Shown here: positions 16,785-24,130 of the stretch, piece by piece
Layout: every line of letters starts with the position of its first letter
Position numbering within the stretch: position 1 is the first letter of the stretch
Source of the DNA: 67-14 sp035502775
GTDB lineage: Bacteria; Actinomycetota; Thermoleophilia; Solirubrobacterales; 70-9
Length of the DNA stretch: 64,000 nt
Assembly (NCBI GenBank): GCA_035502775.1
Contig: DATJUB010000023.1
Span: 23,087-87,086, forward strand
Reading direction: 5' to 3'
Made by a program: the position numbers and the translations under genes
Notes under the pieces: generated by a model
Told to the model about the DNA's origin: nothing
Database searches by the model: none
The model's input: the letters and a program-made list of their open reading frames with translations, nothing else

Positions 16785-17141
16785 TCAGACGTCCAACTCG
16801 GGAATGAACCGCCGAATGTGCTCTGAGATCGTTTCGCGAACCCAGCGCTTCGTGTCCGAGTCCGCCATCCGGTAGCGGCCTAGCAGCATCGCCTGATCGT
16901 CCAGCGGCAGTCCGGCGATCTCCCAGGACACAACGAGGCGCTCGAACAACAGCTCCGTCCTCCGCTGCCAGATGTCATCGACGCTGGCGGCGTCACTCAC
17001 CATTTCGGAGCGGAACTGCCTGATGGTCCCCGAGGTCAACTTCTGCCGTAGAACCAGGACGTTCCCATCCGAATCGCTATAGCTGGACGTCGGACTCTTT
17101 GCCTTCGGCTGTCTGATCTTTCGGTTGCGCTTCTTCGCCAT
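16785..17141 (-). CDS. Hypothetical basic protein
   Basis: About 118 residues from ATG 17141. The N-terminus is very basic (KKRNRKIRQPKAK); the rest is mixed alpha (IWQRRTELLFERLVVSWEI, TKRWVRETISEHIRRFI). It overlaps the 3' end of the upstream membrane-protein gene by 65 bases in another frame, so it is probably translated from the same transcript. I recognise no domain. Its middle part (LVVSWEIAGLPLDDQAMLL) faintly recalls small phage tail-assembly proteins, but nothing nearby is phage-like. Treat as unknown. Confidence 0.6.
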   Translation of the reverse strand: MAKKRNRKIRQPKAKSPTSSYSDSDGNVLVLRQKLTSGTIRQFRSEMVSDAASVDDIWQRRTELLFERLVVSWEIAGLPLDDQAMLLGRYRMADSDTKRWVRETISEHIRRFIPELDV

Positions 17142-18312
17142 CGATCTCATCTTGACGGTTCAAGAGCTCCGCGTCTCCGAGACCACCGAAACGGTGGCGT
17201 TGCTGCGAGTCCTGGCTGGCCAATTCGGCGACCGCCGAGTAGAGGATCACGTCAAGCACCAGGCCGAAGACAGCCCCGAACTGGGCTTCGACGAAAGAAA
17301 AGACCCGCGTCACGAAGATCGACACGAGCAGAGCCCGGCCGAAGTTGGAGTACGCGGCCTGATGCTCGCCCTTGCGCATCTTGAGGATGCCGATGCCGAC
17401 GAAAACCACCGAAGTGAGGATCGACAGGGTCCGGGCGACCGTCAGGAAGTCAACGCTCTCGTGAGGAACCCTGCCGTGGTTCTGAGATTCCACGCCGAGG
17501 TCAAGCTGAAGATCGAGGACTCCGAGCAGGGAAACAGCCCCCCAGGCGATCACGATCGCGATCACGGCGGATCCGAATCTCGGCCGTAGAGTCAGCGCCG
17601 TGATCCGGGCGTGCAGGCGGTCGATGAAAAGGCTCGCCTTGGATGGCGACTTGGTCGGGGCGAGTGCGATCTCCGCGAAATAGGCCCTTGTTCTGGCCAC
17701 ACGCGGATCCGACTGATCCGATTGATCAAGGAGGGCGTTGGCCACGGTGAGATCGTCCTTGCCGAACTCGCCGGTGACTGTCTGAGGCAGGAAGGCCATG
17801 GCATTGGCCAGCGCGGTCTGCGAGTTCAGGGTCTGTCGCCGGGACAGCTCCCGGACGATCAGGAAGAGCACGATGAAGACGATGTAGATGATGCCGGCGG
17901 CGGGCTTGAAGAAGTAGTTGTTGTCCGCGGTGATGAACTTGCCCAGTTCGTCGATGAAGAACCCGAATCCGATCCCGCCGATGATCGCGGTGGCAGTCTT
18001 GCTCCACCCGTTCAGGTAGATCAGCGAAAACCAGATCGCGATCAGCATGAAGATGCCCCCGTAGAGAAGGTGGGCGATGTGAAGTCCACCTCCCCCCAGT
18101 TGCGGATAGTTCGTCAGCCAAAGCTGGGTGCGTATCACCAGGATCGTCGTGACCGACGCCAGAAGAAACCACTCGAGCTTCTCAACGAAGTCATAGCGTC
18201 TGATCGGATTGTTGATCAGACGCCCGACCAGATCTCTGCCCCCCGGATTCACATGTCCATTTAACCCGCGCGAGCGGACATCCAGTGGGACTGCGGCGCG
18301 CGACGATGGCAC
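17077..18312 (-). CDS. Multi-pass integral membrane protein of unknown function
   Basis: About 411 residues with eight or nine predicted membrane segments, for example WFLLASVTTILVIRT, LLYGGIFMLIAIWFSLIYL, ATAIIGGIGFGFFIDELG, GIIYIVFIVLFLIV, VIAIVIAWGAVSLLGVL and LSILTSVVFVGIGILKM. A cytoplasmic stretch of about 70 residues lies in the middle, and the tail is hydrophilic. The start (GTG 18312) is uncertain; the conserved-looking part begins near RLINNPIRRYDFVEKLEW. It and the small basic gene it overlaps interrupt the array of four-cysteine genes. No known transporter motif is visible. Confidence 0.75.
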   Translation of the reverse strand: MPSSRAAVPLDVRSRGLNGHVNPGGRDLVGRLINNPIRRYDFVEKLEWFLLASVTTILVIRTQLWLTNYPQLGGGGLHIAHLLYGGIFMLIAIWFSLIYLNGWSKTATAIIGGIGFGFFIDELGKFITADNNYFFKPAAGIIYIVFIVLFLIVRELSRRQTLNSQTALANAMAFLPQTVTGEFGKDDLTVANALLDQSDQSDPRVARTRAYFAEIALAPTKSPSKASLFIDRLHARITALTLRPRFGSAVIAIVIAWGAVSLLGVLDLQLDLGVESQNHGRVPHESVDFLTVARTLSILTSVVFVGIGILKMRKGEHQAAYSNFGRALLVSIFVTRVFSFVEAQFGAVFGLVLDVILYSAVAELASQDSQQRHRFGGLGDAELLNRQDEIDGEEAQPKDQTAEGKESDVQL

Positions 18313-18749
18313 GGTTCCCGATAGGTAGGACCCGGGAACCGCACCAGTCGCATCACACTGGCGTGGACACTCAGGGAGACGAGCTAATCCACACCTTCCA
18401 TACGCACTGACCGTCTAGGGAGAGCGACGGCAGCCACGTAAGCTCTGAACCGTCCCGGCCTCTTGCCGGGACGATCGTTCAACCGGTTTCACCATCCGTG
18501 TCCGGTCAAATCCGTGGCGACCACACCCCCACCCCCTCATAGGATCCCCCGGGGTGTGATCGCCGCTTCGGCTGGAAGGCCAACTCATTTGACCTTCGCT
18601 CTTGCCGTAGCAGTTTGAAATTTGAGTAAGTTCTTTCATGTCTTCTGACGCGCGGCTTGAGTTCCTGATTCATTGAGGCGAAGCGGCACCCCGGGGGTGC
18701 AGGGAACCCGCCGGGGCGCCTATTCACCTTGTCTCTTCCGCGAGGCCCG
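18313..18749. other. Intergenic region with two large hairpins
   Basis: No gene is supported. A perfect 9-bp hairpin lies at 18451-18473 (CGTCCCGGC / GCCGGGACG). A larger imperfect one spans 18516-18564 (GGCGATCACACCCC on the minus strand, pairing with GGGGTGTGGTCGCC). On the minus strand these lie after the short ORF at 18750-18950 and before the membrane-protein gene, so they may be terminators. A 74-codon frame at 18415-18639 has no ribosome-binding site and odd composition; I do not call it. Confidence 0.45.
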
Positions 18750-18950
18750 CTAACGGACTGCGATATTCACCTTCGCGGCATTGTCGGCCACCTCAAGAAC
18801 AGAGGCGGTAAACGAGAGCGTTCCCTTCGTACCCCGCGTCACCTGCCTCTCGACGATGACCATGAACTCCTTGATCAAGTCGGACGAAGCCACGAGGCAA
18901 GCTCTGAAAATTGTTTTGATCCGCTTCACAAATTCTCCTTTGGTCCTCAT
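18750..18950 (-). CDS. Short hypothetical ORF behind a TTGACA promoter
   Basis: About 66 residues from ATG 18950, with GGGAGG six bases upstream. A GTG at 18932 with AAAGGAG before it is an equally good start, giving a peptide of about 60 residues that begins VKRIKT. No signal peptide, no cysteine pattern of the array. It is preceded about 100 bases upstream by an array-type promoter. It could be a gene remnant occupying an array slot. It may not be translated. Confidence 0.35.
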   Translation of the reverse strand: MRTKGEFVKRIKTIFRACLVASSDLIKEFMVIVERQVTRGTKGTLSFTASVLEVADNAAKVNIAVR

Positions 18951-19038
18951 ATTGGCCTCCCACGTGGCCTTGGCAATCCATTTGGCGTCCGCGATCCGGA
19001 AAACTGCCTTGAGGACCCTTCCTCGGTGGATCTGGGCG

Positions 19039-19069
19039 ATAGTAAACCCGATCACTCAGGACTTGTCAA
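19039..19069 (-). promoter_or_regulatory. Array-type promoter (TTGACA) before the short ORF
   Basis: On the minus strand TTGACA (19069-19064) in TTTACTTGACAAG. Candidate -10 hexamers are TTTACT at 17 bases or TACTAT at 19 bases. It lies between a decayed array gene and a short ORF. Confidence 0.6.
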
Positions 19070-19169
19070 GTAAAAGATTGTTTTTGAGGAATACAACGGT
19101 CTATCGCTCCTTCCACGCGCCTCCGAAAATCGGCGAAACCGGAAGGTGGCCTACACGTCGAGGTACGCG

Positions 19170-19405
19170 TCGACTGCGAATGAGCCCGACAGTCGGGCGA
19201 AGGATGCTGCTGTTCGGCTGGCCCAGCCGGAACGGAGGTCCAAGTTCCGGAGATTCCCGCCATCGGAAGGTGATACCTACAGGTGATGTCGTTGAACGTC
19301 ATTTCACCGTGCCGGTGCCTGCGTTGGCCGAAGCCGGTCCGGCAGCGATGGTACCTGCGACAACAACGGCCACACCAGAGTCGATAGTTTGCGAATACGT
19401 TCCAT
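19170..19405 (-). pseudogene. Decayed copy of a four-cysteine array gene
   Basis: It starts with GGGGAGG five bases before ATG 19405 and reads MERIRKLSTL, like MKHVRKLLAL of the neighbour. The frame then shifts: the next frame gives VAVVVAGTIAAGPASANAG, a clear signal peptide end, and TGTVK. A second shift leads to MTFNDITCRYH and GISGTWTSVPAG, which match the third-cysteine region of the 19561-20106 product (VNCTY...LSGTWTFIPGG). The middle of the protein (second-cysteine region) and the FLCP end are missing. Two frameshifts plus a deletion make it non-functional. Confidence 0.75.
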
Positions 19406-19493
19406 TTATGCCTCCCCTTCTTCCCGTTCATTCAACCCCGCGTCGGTTTCATGGTGGTCTGATGGTTGGCGCGTCCGCTCTCGCCGGAAACTC

Positions 19494-19527
19494 GAAAGGC
19501 GGTCCGCGACCGAAGCCGCGAACCGCC
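19494..19527 (-). terminator. Terminator of array member 3
   Basis: On the minus strand GGCGGTTCGCG pairs with CGCGGACCGCC (one G-U pair) around a GCTTCGGT-type loop, followed by TTTCGAGTTT, 33 bases after the stop at 19561. Confidence 0.82.
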
Positions 19528-19560
19528 CTTGCGAGGGACTACGAACTACTTACCGGTGAT

Positions 19561-20106
19561 CTAGACTTCGAAATCTGCTTCGATATCAAAGTCAACCGGG
19601 CTCGGGCAGAGGAAGCTACTGCCAGGGGTCTTGACCAGCGTTCCGCTACCGGTAACCCTGACGATGTCGGGCGGCGGGGGCGGTGTTCCTCCCGGAATGA
19701 AGGTCCACGTTCCGGACAGGTTAGTAACGTTGTAGGTGCAGTTAACACCGAAAACGTTAACGCGAATAACACCGTTTACAGTCGCCGGGCCGGTACCCGA
19801 ACCAGGAGATGTCTCCGGACCAAACGCAACACTCAGGGTGGTCGGAGGTTCAACCACTGTCGCCGCGCAACCTGACGTGGCGAAATTGCTCAGCACCGCC
19901 GGGCTTCCAGCGGGCGGAGGCGGATTCACCGGCGGGGGCGGATTGGCTCCCGTATCCCAGTCAAACGTCACCGTACAGGCGGTGCCGTCGATGGTCACCG
20001 TACTGGTACCAGATCCGGTCGCGGCCGAGGCCGGTCCGGCTGCCGCGAACGCACCCACGGCCACCAGGGCCACGGTAAGTGCCAGCAGCTTGCGTACATG
20101 CTTCAT
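19561..20106 (-). CDS. Small secreted four-cysteine protein with proline-rich insertions (array member 3)
   Basis: About 181 residues from ATG 20106 (AGGAGGAG eight bases upstream; the frame is open further back but without a ribosome-binding site). Signal peptide LLALTVALVAVGAFAAAGPASA. Four mature cysteines: TACTVTF, SGCAA, VNCTY and FLCPSP. Compared with its relatives it has two Pro-rich loops (NPPPPVNPPPPAG and GGTPPPPPD). Closest to array member 5 (21362-21838); both contain VEPPTTL. Function unknown; extracellular by inference. Confidence 0.87.
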   Translation of the reverse strand: MKHVRKLLALTVALVAVGAFAAAGPASAATGSGTSTVTIDGTACTVTFDWDTGANPPPPVNPPPPAGSPAVLSNFATSGCAATVVEPPTTLSVAFGPETSPGSGTGPATVNGVIRVNVFGVNCTYNVTNLSGTWTFIPGGTPPPPPDIVRVTGSGTLVKTPGSSFLCPSPVDFDIEADFEV

Positions 20107-20202
20107 ATGCACTTCTCCTCCTGTCCGCCCACTTGACCCTTCTGGTCGCACTTCTCTCCTGCTCCCGTCTCAGTGAACGAACAATATTCTGGGAGCCACT
20201 CG

Positions 20203-20231
20203 AACTTAGTCGATTACTCAAATTTAATCAA
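20203..20231 (-). promoter_or_regulatory. Probable promoter of array member 3
   Basis: On the minus strand TTGATT (20231-20226), 17 bases, TAAGTT (20208-20203), in a locally AT-rich stretch. The leader would be about 90 bases. Confidence 0.6.
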
Positions 20232-20465
20232 CCATTAATCGACGGATACCAAATTTTCACTATTTGGCGCCAGAACTGCCGAGCAGCGCACCAGCGGCGA
20301 CGGTCCCGGACCATCAAGCCGGAGCCGCCACTTCGGCATGACCGCCTGAGCTGAAAGGAAGTCACAGCAGCAGAGCTGGTCGCAGCCATGCCTGGGCATA
20401 CACGAACTCCCGGATGCCTGTGAAATAGGCATTGACGGATGCCTCCCCCGTCGCTGGGGGTTCTC

Positions 20466-20590
20466 AGAACGAAGTCACCTTGATGACGCCATTCGGCAGC
20501 GAGACCGCACAGAAACGATCCCGCAGCTGCCTCGTCAAGGCACCGATGGACGATCGCCGTGATCGCGGGGACGGGCTGATGTCCGACCGA
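20466..20590 (-). pseudogene. C-terminal remnant of an array gene
   Basis: On the minus strand one frame reads AITAIVHRCLDEAAAGSFLC. After a frameshift the next frame reads VSLPNGVIKVTSF and a stop. Together these match the end of array members 4 and 8 (SGSFLCPNP...SVTSF and GGSFLCPVSIPNGVVNVLSF). The signal peptide and the first three cysteines are gone. It lies directly downstream of intact member 4, so it is probably the rest of a duplicated gene. The remainder of 20232-20465 holds nothing I recognise. Confidence 0.75.
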
Positions 20591-20607
20591 GAGGTACAAC
20601 ATCGCCC

Positions 20608-20646
20608 CTCGCCAAGTCCGCCACCGGACGGCAGCGGACTTGGCGA
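20608..20646 (-). terminator. Hairpin after array member 4
   Basis: Perfect 14-bp inverted repeat (CTCGCCAAGTCCGC / GCGGACTTGGCGAG) with a 12-base loop, 20 bases after the stop at 20666. There is no T tract. Confidence 0.65.
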
Positions 20647-20665
20647 GTTGCGGGAGAGAATGCCC

Positions 20666-21136
20666 TCAGAACGAAGTCACGCTGATATAGCCGGCGGCAC
20701 CCAACGGATTCGGGCAGAGAAACGAACCCGAGACCTTGTTGAACACGACGTTGATGATCGCGGTGTTGGCGCTGTTCGTACCGGTGTAGCTGGTCGCGTC
20801 GTAGACGCACGTAACCCCGATGGTGGTCGCCAACCGGATCGTGCCACTGCCGCTCAAGAGTCCCGTGCCGGCGAAAGTGATTCCAAACGAAGTCGCCGGA
20901 TTTTGAAAGGCAATGCCCGCACAGCCCGGATCCAGTGAATCCTCGACCATGTTGTCAATCGTAATATTGACCAGATTCGGATCGTTGGGAGCACCTGTGT
21001 TATCGAATGTCACATCACACGGGGTCCCGGAACCCAGATAGATGTAGCCGGATCCCGCGCTCGCGGCACTCGCGCCGATGGCAACGATGACCGTGATCGC
21101 AATCATCGAAATCGACAGGGTCATGAGTCGCTTCAT
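20666..21136 (-). CDS. Small secreted four-cysteine protein (array member 4)
   Basis: About 156 residues from ATG 21136 (GAGGAG upstream, MKRLM start as in other members). Signal peptide MTLSISMIAITVIVAIGASAASA. Four mature cysteines: TPCDVTF, PGCAG, VTCVY and FLCPNP. It belongs to the subgroup with DPGCAG/DPDCAG, NPATS and a TGTNSANTAI stretch, together with the genes at 23017 and 23663. Its leader carries the GAGGATGAGCCTC hairpin and the ACCGGGTGG box of the conserved array leader. Function unknown. Confidence 0.87.
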   Translation of the reverse strand: MKRLMTLSISMIAITVIVAIGASAASAGSGYIYLGSGTPCDVTFDNTGAPNDPNLVNITIDNMVEDSLDPGCAGIAFQNPATSFGITFAGTGLLSGSGTIRLATTIGVTCVYDATSYTGTNSANTAIINVVFNKVSGSFLCPNPLGAAGYISVTSF

Positions 21137-21275
21137 GCGTATCTCCTCTTTAGTTCCCGGAGGCCAGCTGCCTGACATGACGGGTCAGCAGCCAACCACC
21201 CGGTTCGGTTGTCTCGAGGCTCATCCTCGATGTGGTGACTATTCAAGCTATTTTCTCAAGGGATCTCAAGTAAGG
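21137..21275 (-). promoter_or_regulatory. Promoter and conserved leader of array member 4
   Basis: Candidate -35 TTGAGA and -10 TTGAAT with 17-base spacing lie near 21270-21240; this promoter is weaker than the others. The leader contains GAGG/CCTC pairing, then CGAGACAACCGAACCGGGTGG split over two short stems, then a hairpin GCTGCTGAC/GTCAGGCAGC. Part of it matches the four leaders to the right. Confidence 0.5.
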
Positions 21276-21285
21276 GCCGGCATCG

Positions 21286-21320
21286 CCGGTGGGTCCCAAC
21301 GACCACTTGGGAACCACCGG
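21286..21320 (-). terminator. Hairpin after array member 5
   Basis: On the minus strand CCGGTGGTTCCCAA pairs with TTGGGACCCACCGG (mismatched at two positions) about 40 bases after the stop at 21362. There is no strong T tract. Confidence 0.6.
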
Positions 21321-21361
21321 CCGACCTCAAGCCGGCGAATCTAGAATTTCGACTTGCCCGA

Positions 21362-21838
21362 CTAGTCAGCGAGAAACAGGTAGACGTCGAAATCAAACTC
21401 GATCTCGCTGGGACACAGGAAGTTGCTCCCTGAGGCCCTGTACGCCAAGCCGCCGCCAATGACGTTGATCGGATCCGTGCCCGAATGCGTCCCGGCCAAC
21501 CCGGATACGGGGTAGTTGCAGACGATCCCCGCGGTGTTGATCCTGACTGTGCCGTTCCAGGTCACGGTTCCTCCCGACCCGAAGGTGATCGTCAGCGTGG
21601 TCGGGGGTTCGACGAGCGAATACGGGCAACCCGACAGAAAGAAATTGCTCAACGTCACCGGGCTGCCCGTCGGCGGGTCTGGGTTGCCAGAACCCGTGTC
21701 CCAGACGAACGTGGTCGTGCAGGGCTGGTTCTTGATCATCACGGTGCTGGAACCGAACCCGGTCGCGGCCGAAGCCTGCCCGGCACCGATCGCACCTACC
21801 GCCACCATCGACAGCAAAAGAATCACGAGTCGCTTCAT
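21362..21838 (-). CDS. Small secreted four-cysteine protein (array member 5)
   Basis: About 158 residues from ATG 21838 (MKRLVIL; GGAG six bases upstream). Signal peptide VILLLSMVAVGAIGAGQASA. Four mature cysteines: QPCTTTF, SGCPY, IVCNY and FLCPSE. Similar to member 3 through the first-cysteine region (FVWDTGSGNPDPP) and VEPPTTLTITFG, but without the proline insertions. Has its own promoter (TTGACA-N17-TCTAAT) and the conserved leader. Function unknown. Confidence 0.87.
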   Translation of the reverse strand: MKRLVILLLSMVAVGAIGAGQASAATGFGSSTVMIKNQPCTTTFVWDTGSGNPDPPTGSPVTLSNFFLSGCPYSLVEPPTTLTITFGSGGTVTWNGTVRINTAGIVCNYPVSGLAGTHSGTDPINVIGGGLAYRASGSNFLCPSEIEFDFDVYLFLAD

Positions 21839-21978
21839 GCGTATCTCCAATCAGCCCCCACGACCGGCCGCGTCCACGGCCTCTGGCGTCCCTGCCAACA
21901 GCCAAACGGTCCGATTCGTCCTGAGAGCCTCACCGAGGACCTTCACCCGATTAGATTCGATCACCCACCCGGTGTCAA
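21839..21978 (-). promoter_or_regulatory. Promoter and conserved structured leader of array member 5
   Basis: TTGACA (21978-21973), 17 bases, TCTAAT (21955-21950). The leader of about 105 bases has, in order, a CCTC/GAGG hairpin (21938-21928), a CGGACCG box, the small hairpin GGCAGGGACGCC (21896-21885), a hairpin GGCCG/CGGCC (21881-21866), and GGAG before the start. The order and spacing match the leaders at 23485 and 24131. Confidence 0.75.
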
Positions 21979-22002
21979 CCGCTCGGTCTCACGTCAGACC
22001 TG

Positions 22003-22812
22003 TCAAAAATCCTTCAGCCACATCGAGACCTCGCTCGGGTTGGGACAGGGGAATGTTGCCGCCGCCGTTCCCTTGATCCGTGCCTGGTACAGCGTATTCC
22101 GGCCCGCCATGCCGGAGAACGTGTAAGTGCAGAGATATCCGCCCCACGAGACCCGGATCCTGCCGTCGGCCAGGACATTGCGATCGCCGTCGAAATACAG
22201 ATCGACAAAGGTGTTGGGATTCACAACGTCAAACCAGCAAGACGAGTAGACGTCGACGTTGTCGATCGTGGCATAACTCGGCCACGGATCTTCCGGATAC
22301 CCGATGCTGTCGTAGGTGATCAGGCAAGATTCGTCCTCGATAGTCAGGACACTTTCCTGCGGCCAGAGCAAGACCATCTCCATGTCGGCGGGATTCGGAC
22401 ACGGGCTGGAGCCGGAAATCCTGGACAGAGATCCGCCGATCTCCACCATCGCGTACCCATAGGTGCCCACTTCAGCGCTCAGAGCGTAGTCACAGGTCAC
22501 CGACGACATCGAGATGGAAATCGTGCCGTTCGCCTCGACGAGGCTATAGCCATCGAGGTCCAGATCGATGTCGGTGCCCGGGTTCACCGTGCTGAAAGCG
22601 CAGCCAGGGTCTTCGCGGACATCGTCGATCGCGATCGTGCTAGGTGCGGGAAAAGTCGATACCTCGGAACTGGCGTCAAAAGTGTAGGAGCATGAATTCC
22701 CTCCGATGGACAGGTTTCCGAAGCCCATGGTCGCGCCAGCCGAACTCGTTACAAGGCCCGCTAGGGCGATCGCGGCTGCTACCCCCAGCAGAATCATCCT
22801 GATTCTGGTCAT
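22003..22812 (-). CDS. Secreted protein with two fused four-cysteine domains (array member 6)
   Basis: About 269 residues from ATG 22812 (MTRIRM; AAGGAG upstream). Signal peptide LLGVAAAIALAGLVTSSAGA. Two tandem array domains: the first with NSCSYTF, PGCAF, VTCDY and SPCPNP, the second with ESCLITY, SSCWF, YLCTY and FPCPNP. Each has exactly four cysteines. The domains are well diverged, so the fusion is not recent. It has the array promoter and leader. It shows that the domain works as a repeatable unit. Function unknown. Confidence 0.86.
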   Translation of the reverse strand: MTRIRMILLGVAAAIALAGLVTSSAGATMGFGNLSIGGNSCSYTFDASSEVSTFPAPSTIAIDDVREDPGCAFSTVNPGTDIDLDLDGYSLVEANGTISISMSSVTCDYALSAEVGTYGYAMVEIGGSLSRISGSSPCPNPADMEMVLLWPQESVLTIEDESCLITYDSIGYPEDPWPSYATIDNVDVYSSCWFDVVNPNTFVDLYFDGDRNVLADGRIRVSWGGYLCTYTFSGMAGRNTLYQARIKGTAAATFPCPNPSEVSMWLKDF

Positions 22813-22955
22813 CGTTGCGTCTCCTTCTACCTCCCACGGCCGGCCGTCAGTTTGGCCAATGGCGCCCCGCGAAGATTCCCGCCCGGTCCGTTTGCCGTGA
22901 GAAGATCTCACTGAAGGACCTTCTCGATTAGATCCGATCGCCCACCGGCTGTCAA
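22813..22955 (-). promoter_or_regulatory. Promoter and leader of array member 6
   Basis: TTGACA (22955-22950), 17 bases, TCTAAT (22932-22927). The leader keeps GGCAAACGGACCGGGCGGG, a GGCGCC core and a GGCCGGCC stem, but the first hairpin and the GGCAGGGACGCC box are altered. It is the most diverged of the set. Confidence 0.7.
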
Positions 22956-22960
22956 CCGAG

Positions 22961-22991
22961 TGGGTCCCGCCTGGCCAAGCGACGGGACCCA
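22961..22991 (-). terminator. Hairpin after array member 7
   Basis: TGGGTCCCG pairs perfectly with CGGGACCCA around a 13-base loop, 25 bases after the stop at 23017 and just upstream of the next promoter. Confidence 0.65.
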
Positions 22992-23016
22992 TCCCGATCA
23001 TCGGACCGCGGCAAGC

Positions 23017-23484
23017 TCAGAAGGAAAGCACGCTCAGATGTCCCAGCGGAAGCGACGGCGGACAGCTGCCGGGGCCCGAGAAGAGTGTGAAAGCCGCGAA
23101 GATGACCGCCGTGTTGGCACTGTTCGAACCGGTGACGCTGGTCGCGTCAAACGTGCAGATCGCTCCGGAAATCGTGAGATCGACACGAACCATGCCGGTT
23201 CCCGTGAGTAGTCCGTTGCCGGCGAAATTGATCGACATCGACGTCACCGGATTGATGAAGTCAACTCCCGCGCAATCCGGATCCGACGGAACTTCAACGA
23301 TGTTGTCCAGCGTGATGCTGTTGGGCGTCGGATCGGTCGGACCACCGGTGTTGTTGAAGGTGACATCGCACGGAGCACCGCCCGCGGTCACGTACCCGTT
23401 GCCGGCGCTCGCACTGCCGGCGCCGATCGCTCCGATGGTGCAAGCCGCGACCATCGAGAGCAGCACAATCCTGAATCGCTTCAT
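23017..23484 (-). CDS. Small secreted four-cysteine protein (array member 7)
   Basis: About 155 residues from ATG 23484 (MKRFRI; GGAGACGC upstream). Signal peptide VLLSMVAACTIGAIGAGSASA. Four mature cysteines: APCDVTF, PDCAG, AICTF and GSCPPS. Very close to member 8: both have NNTGGPTDPTPNSIT or a near copy, DPDCAG and the NSANTAVI/NTATTAII stretch. This indicates recent duplication. The usual FLCP is GSCP here. Function unknown. Confidence 0.87.
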   Translation of the reverse strand: MKRFRIVLLSMVAACTIGAIGAGSASAGNGYVTAGGAPCDVTFNNTGGPTDPTPNSITLDNIVEVPSDPDCAGVDFINPVTSMSINFAGNGLLTGTGMVRVDLTISGAICTFDATSVTGSNSANTAVIFAAFTLFSGPGSCPPSLPLGHLSVLSF

Positions 23485-23621
23485 GCGTCTCCAATCGACC
23501 CTCATGACTGGTCACTCCAGTGACCTTGGCGTCCCTGCCAAAAACCACCCGATCCGGTTTGTCTTGAGAGTCCTCGCTGAGGATCTGTTGAGATTAGACC
23601 CGATCGACCGCGCCATATCAA
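23485..23621 (-). promoter_or_regulatory. Promoter and conserved structured leader of array member 7
   Basis: TTGATA (23621-23616), 17 bases, TCTAAT (23598-23593). Leader: CCTC/GAGG hairpin (23582-23572), ACCGGATCGGGTGG box (near 23557-23545), GGCAGGGACGCC (23539-23528), hairpin GGTCACT/AGTGACC (23525-23510). The last stem differs in sequence from GGCCG/CGGCC of the sister leaders but keeps pairing. Confidence 0.78.
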
Positions 23622-23662
23622 GCCGGAAATCCGCCCGTGATCGCCCGCTCTACGCGCATCGC

Positions 23663-24130
23663 CTAGAACGAGAGCACGTTGACGACTCCGTTCGGAATCG
23701 AAACCGGGCACAAAAAGGAGCCGCCGGACCTGGTGAACGCCCCCGTAATGATCGCGGTGGTCGCGGTGTTCGTTCCCGTGAAGCTGGTCGAATCGTAGAA
23801 GCAGGTCAGCCCGGCCCGGTCGGCACGGATACGGACTAGACCGCTTCCGGAGAGAGTTCCGTTGCCCGCAAAGTTGATCACCAACGACGTGGCCGGATTT
23901 TGGATCGTAAGACCCGCACAATCGGGGTCGAGCGGGTCCTCCACGACGTTGTTTACGGTGATGCTGTTGGGCGTCGGATCGGTCGGGCCACCAGTGTTGG
24001 CGAATGTCAGGTCACAGGGTGGCCCACCGATGCTGGCGTTGCCGATTCCGGCACTCGCACCGCCGGCGGCGGCGACACCGGCGGCGGCGATCACCAGGAT
24101 CGAACCGAGGAATACCTTGAGTCGCTTCAT
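23663..24130 (-). CDS. Small secreted four-cysteine protein (array member 8)
   Basis: About 155 residues from ATG 24130 (MKRLKVF; AGGAGAACGC upstream). Signal peptide FLGSILVIAAAGVAAAGGASA. Four mature cysteines: PPCDLTF, PDCAG, LTCFY and FLCPVS. Nearest relatives are members 4 and 7. It ends the array on the right; an XRE regulator gene follows upstream with its own promoter region. Function unknown; secreted beta protein with likely disulfides. Confidence 0.87.
   Translation of the reverse strand: MKRLKVFLGSILVIAAAGVAAAGGASAGIGNASIGGPPCDLTFANTGGPTDPTPNSITVNNVVEDPLDPDCAGLTIQNPATSLVINFAGNGTLSGSGLVRIRADRAGLTCFYDSTSFTGTNTATTAIITGAFTRSGGSFLCPVSIPNGVVNVLSF

Noticed and set aside
18415..18639. 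74-codon minus-strand frame between the membrane protein and the short ORF
   Set aside because: No ribosome-binding site, runs through two large hairpins, no recognisable domain.
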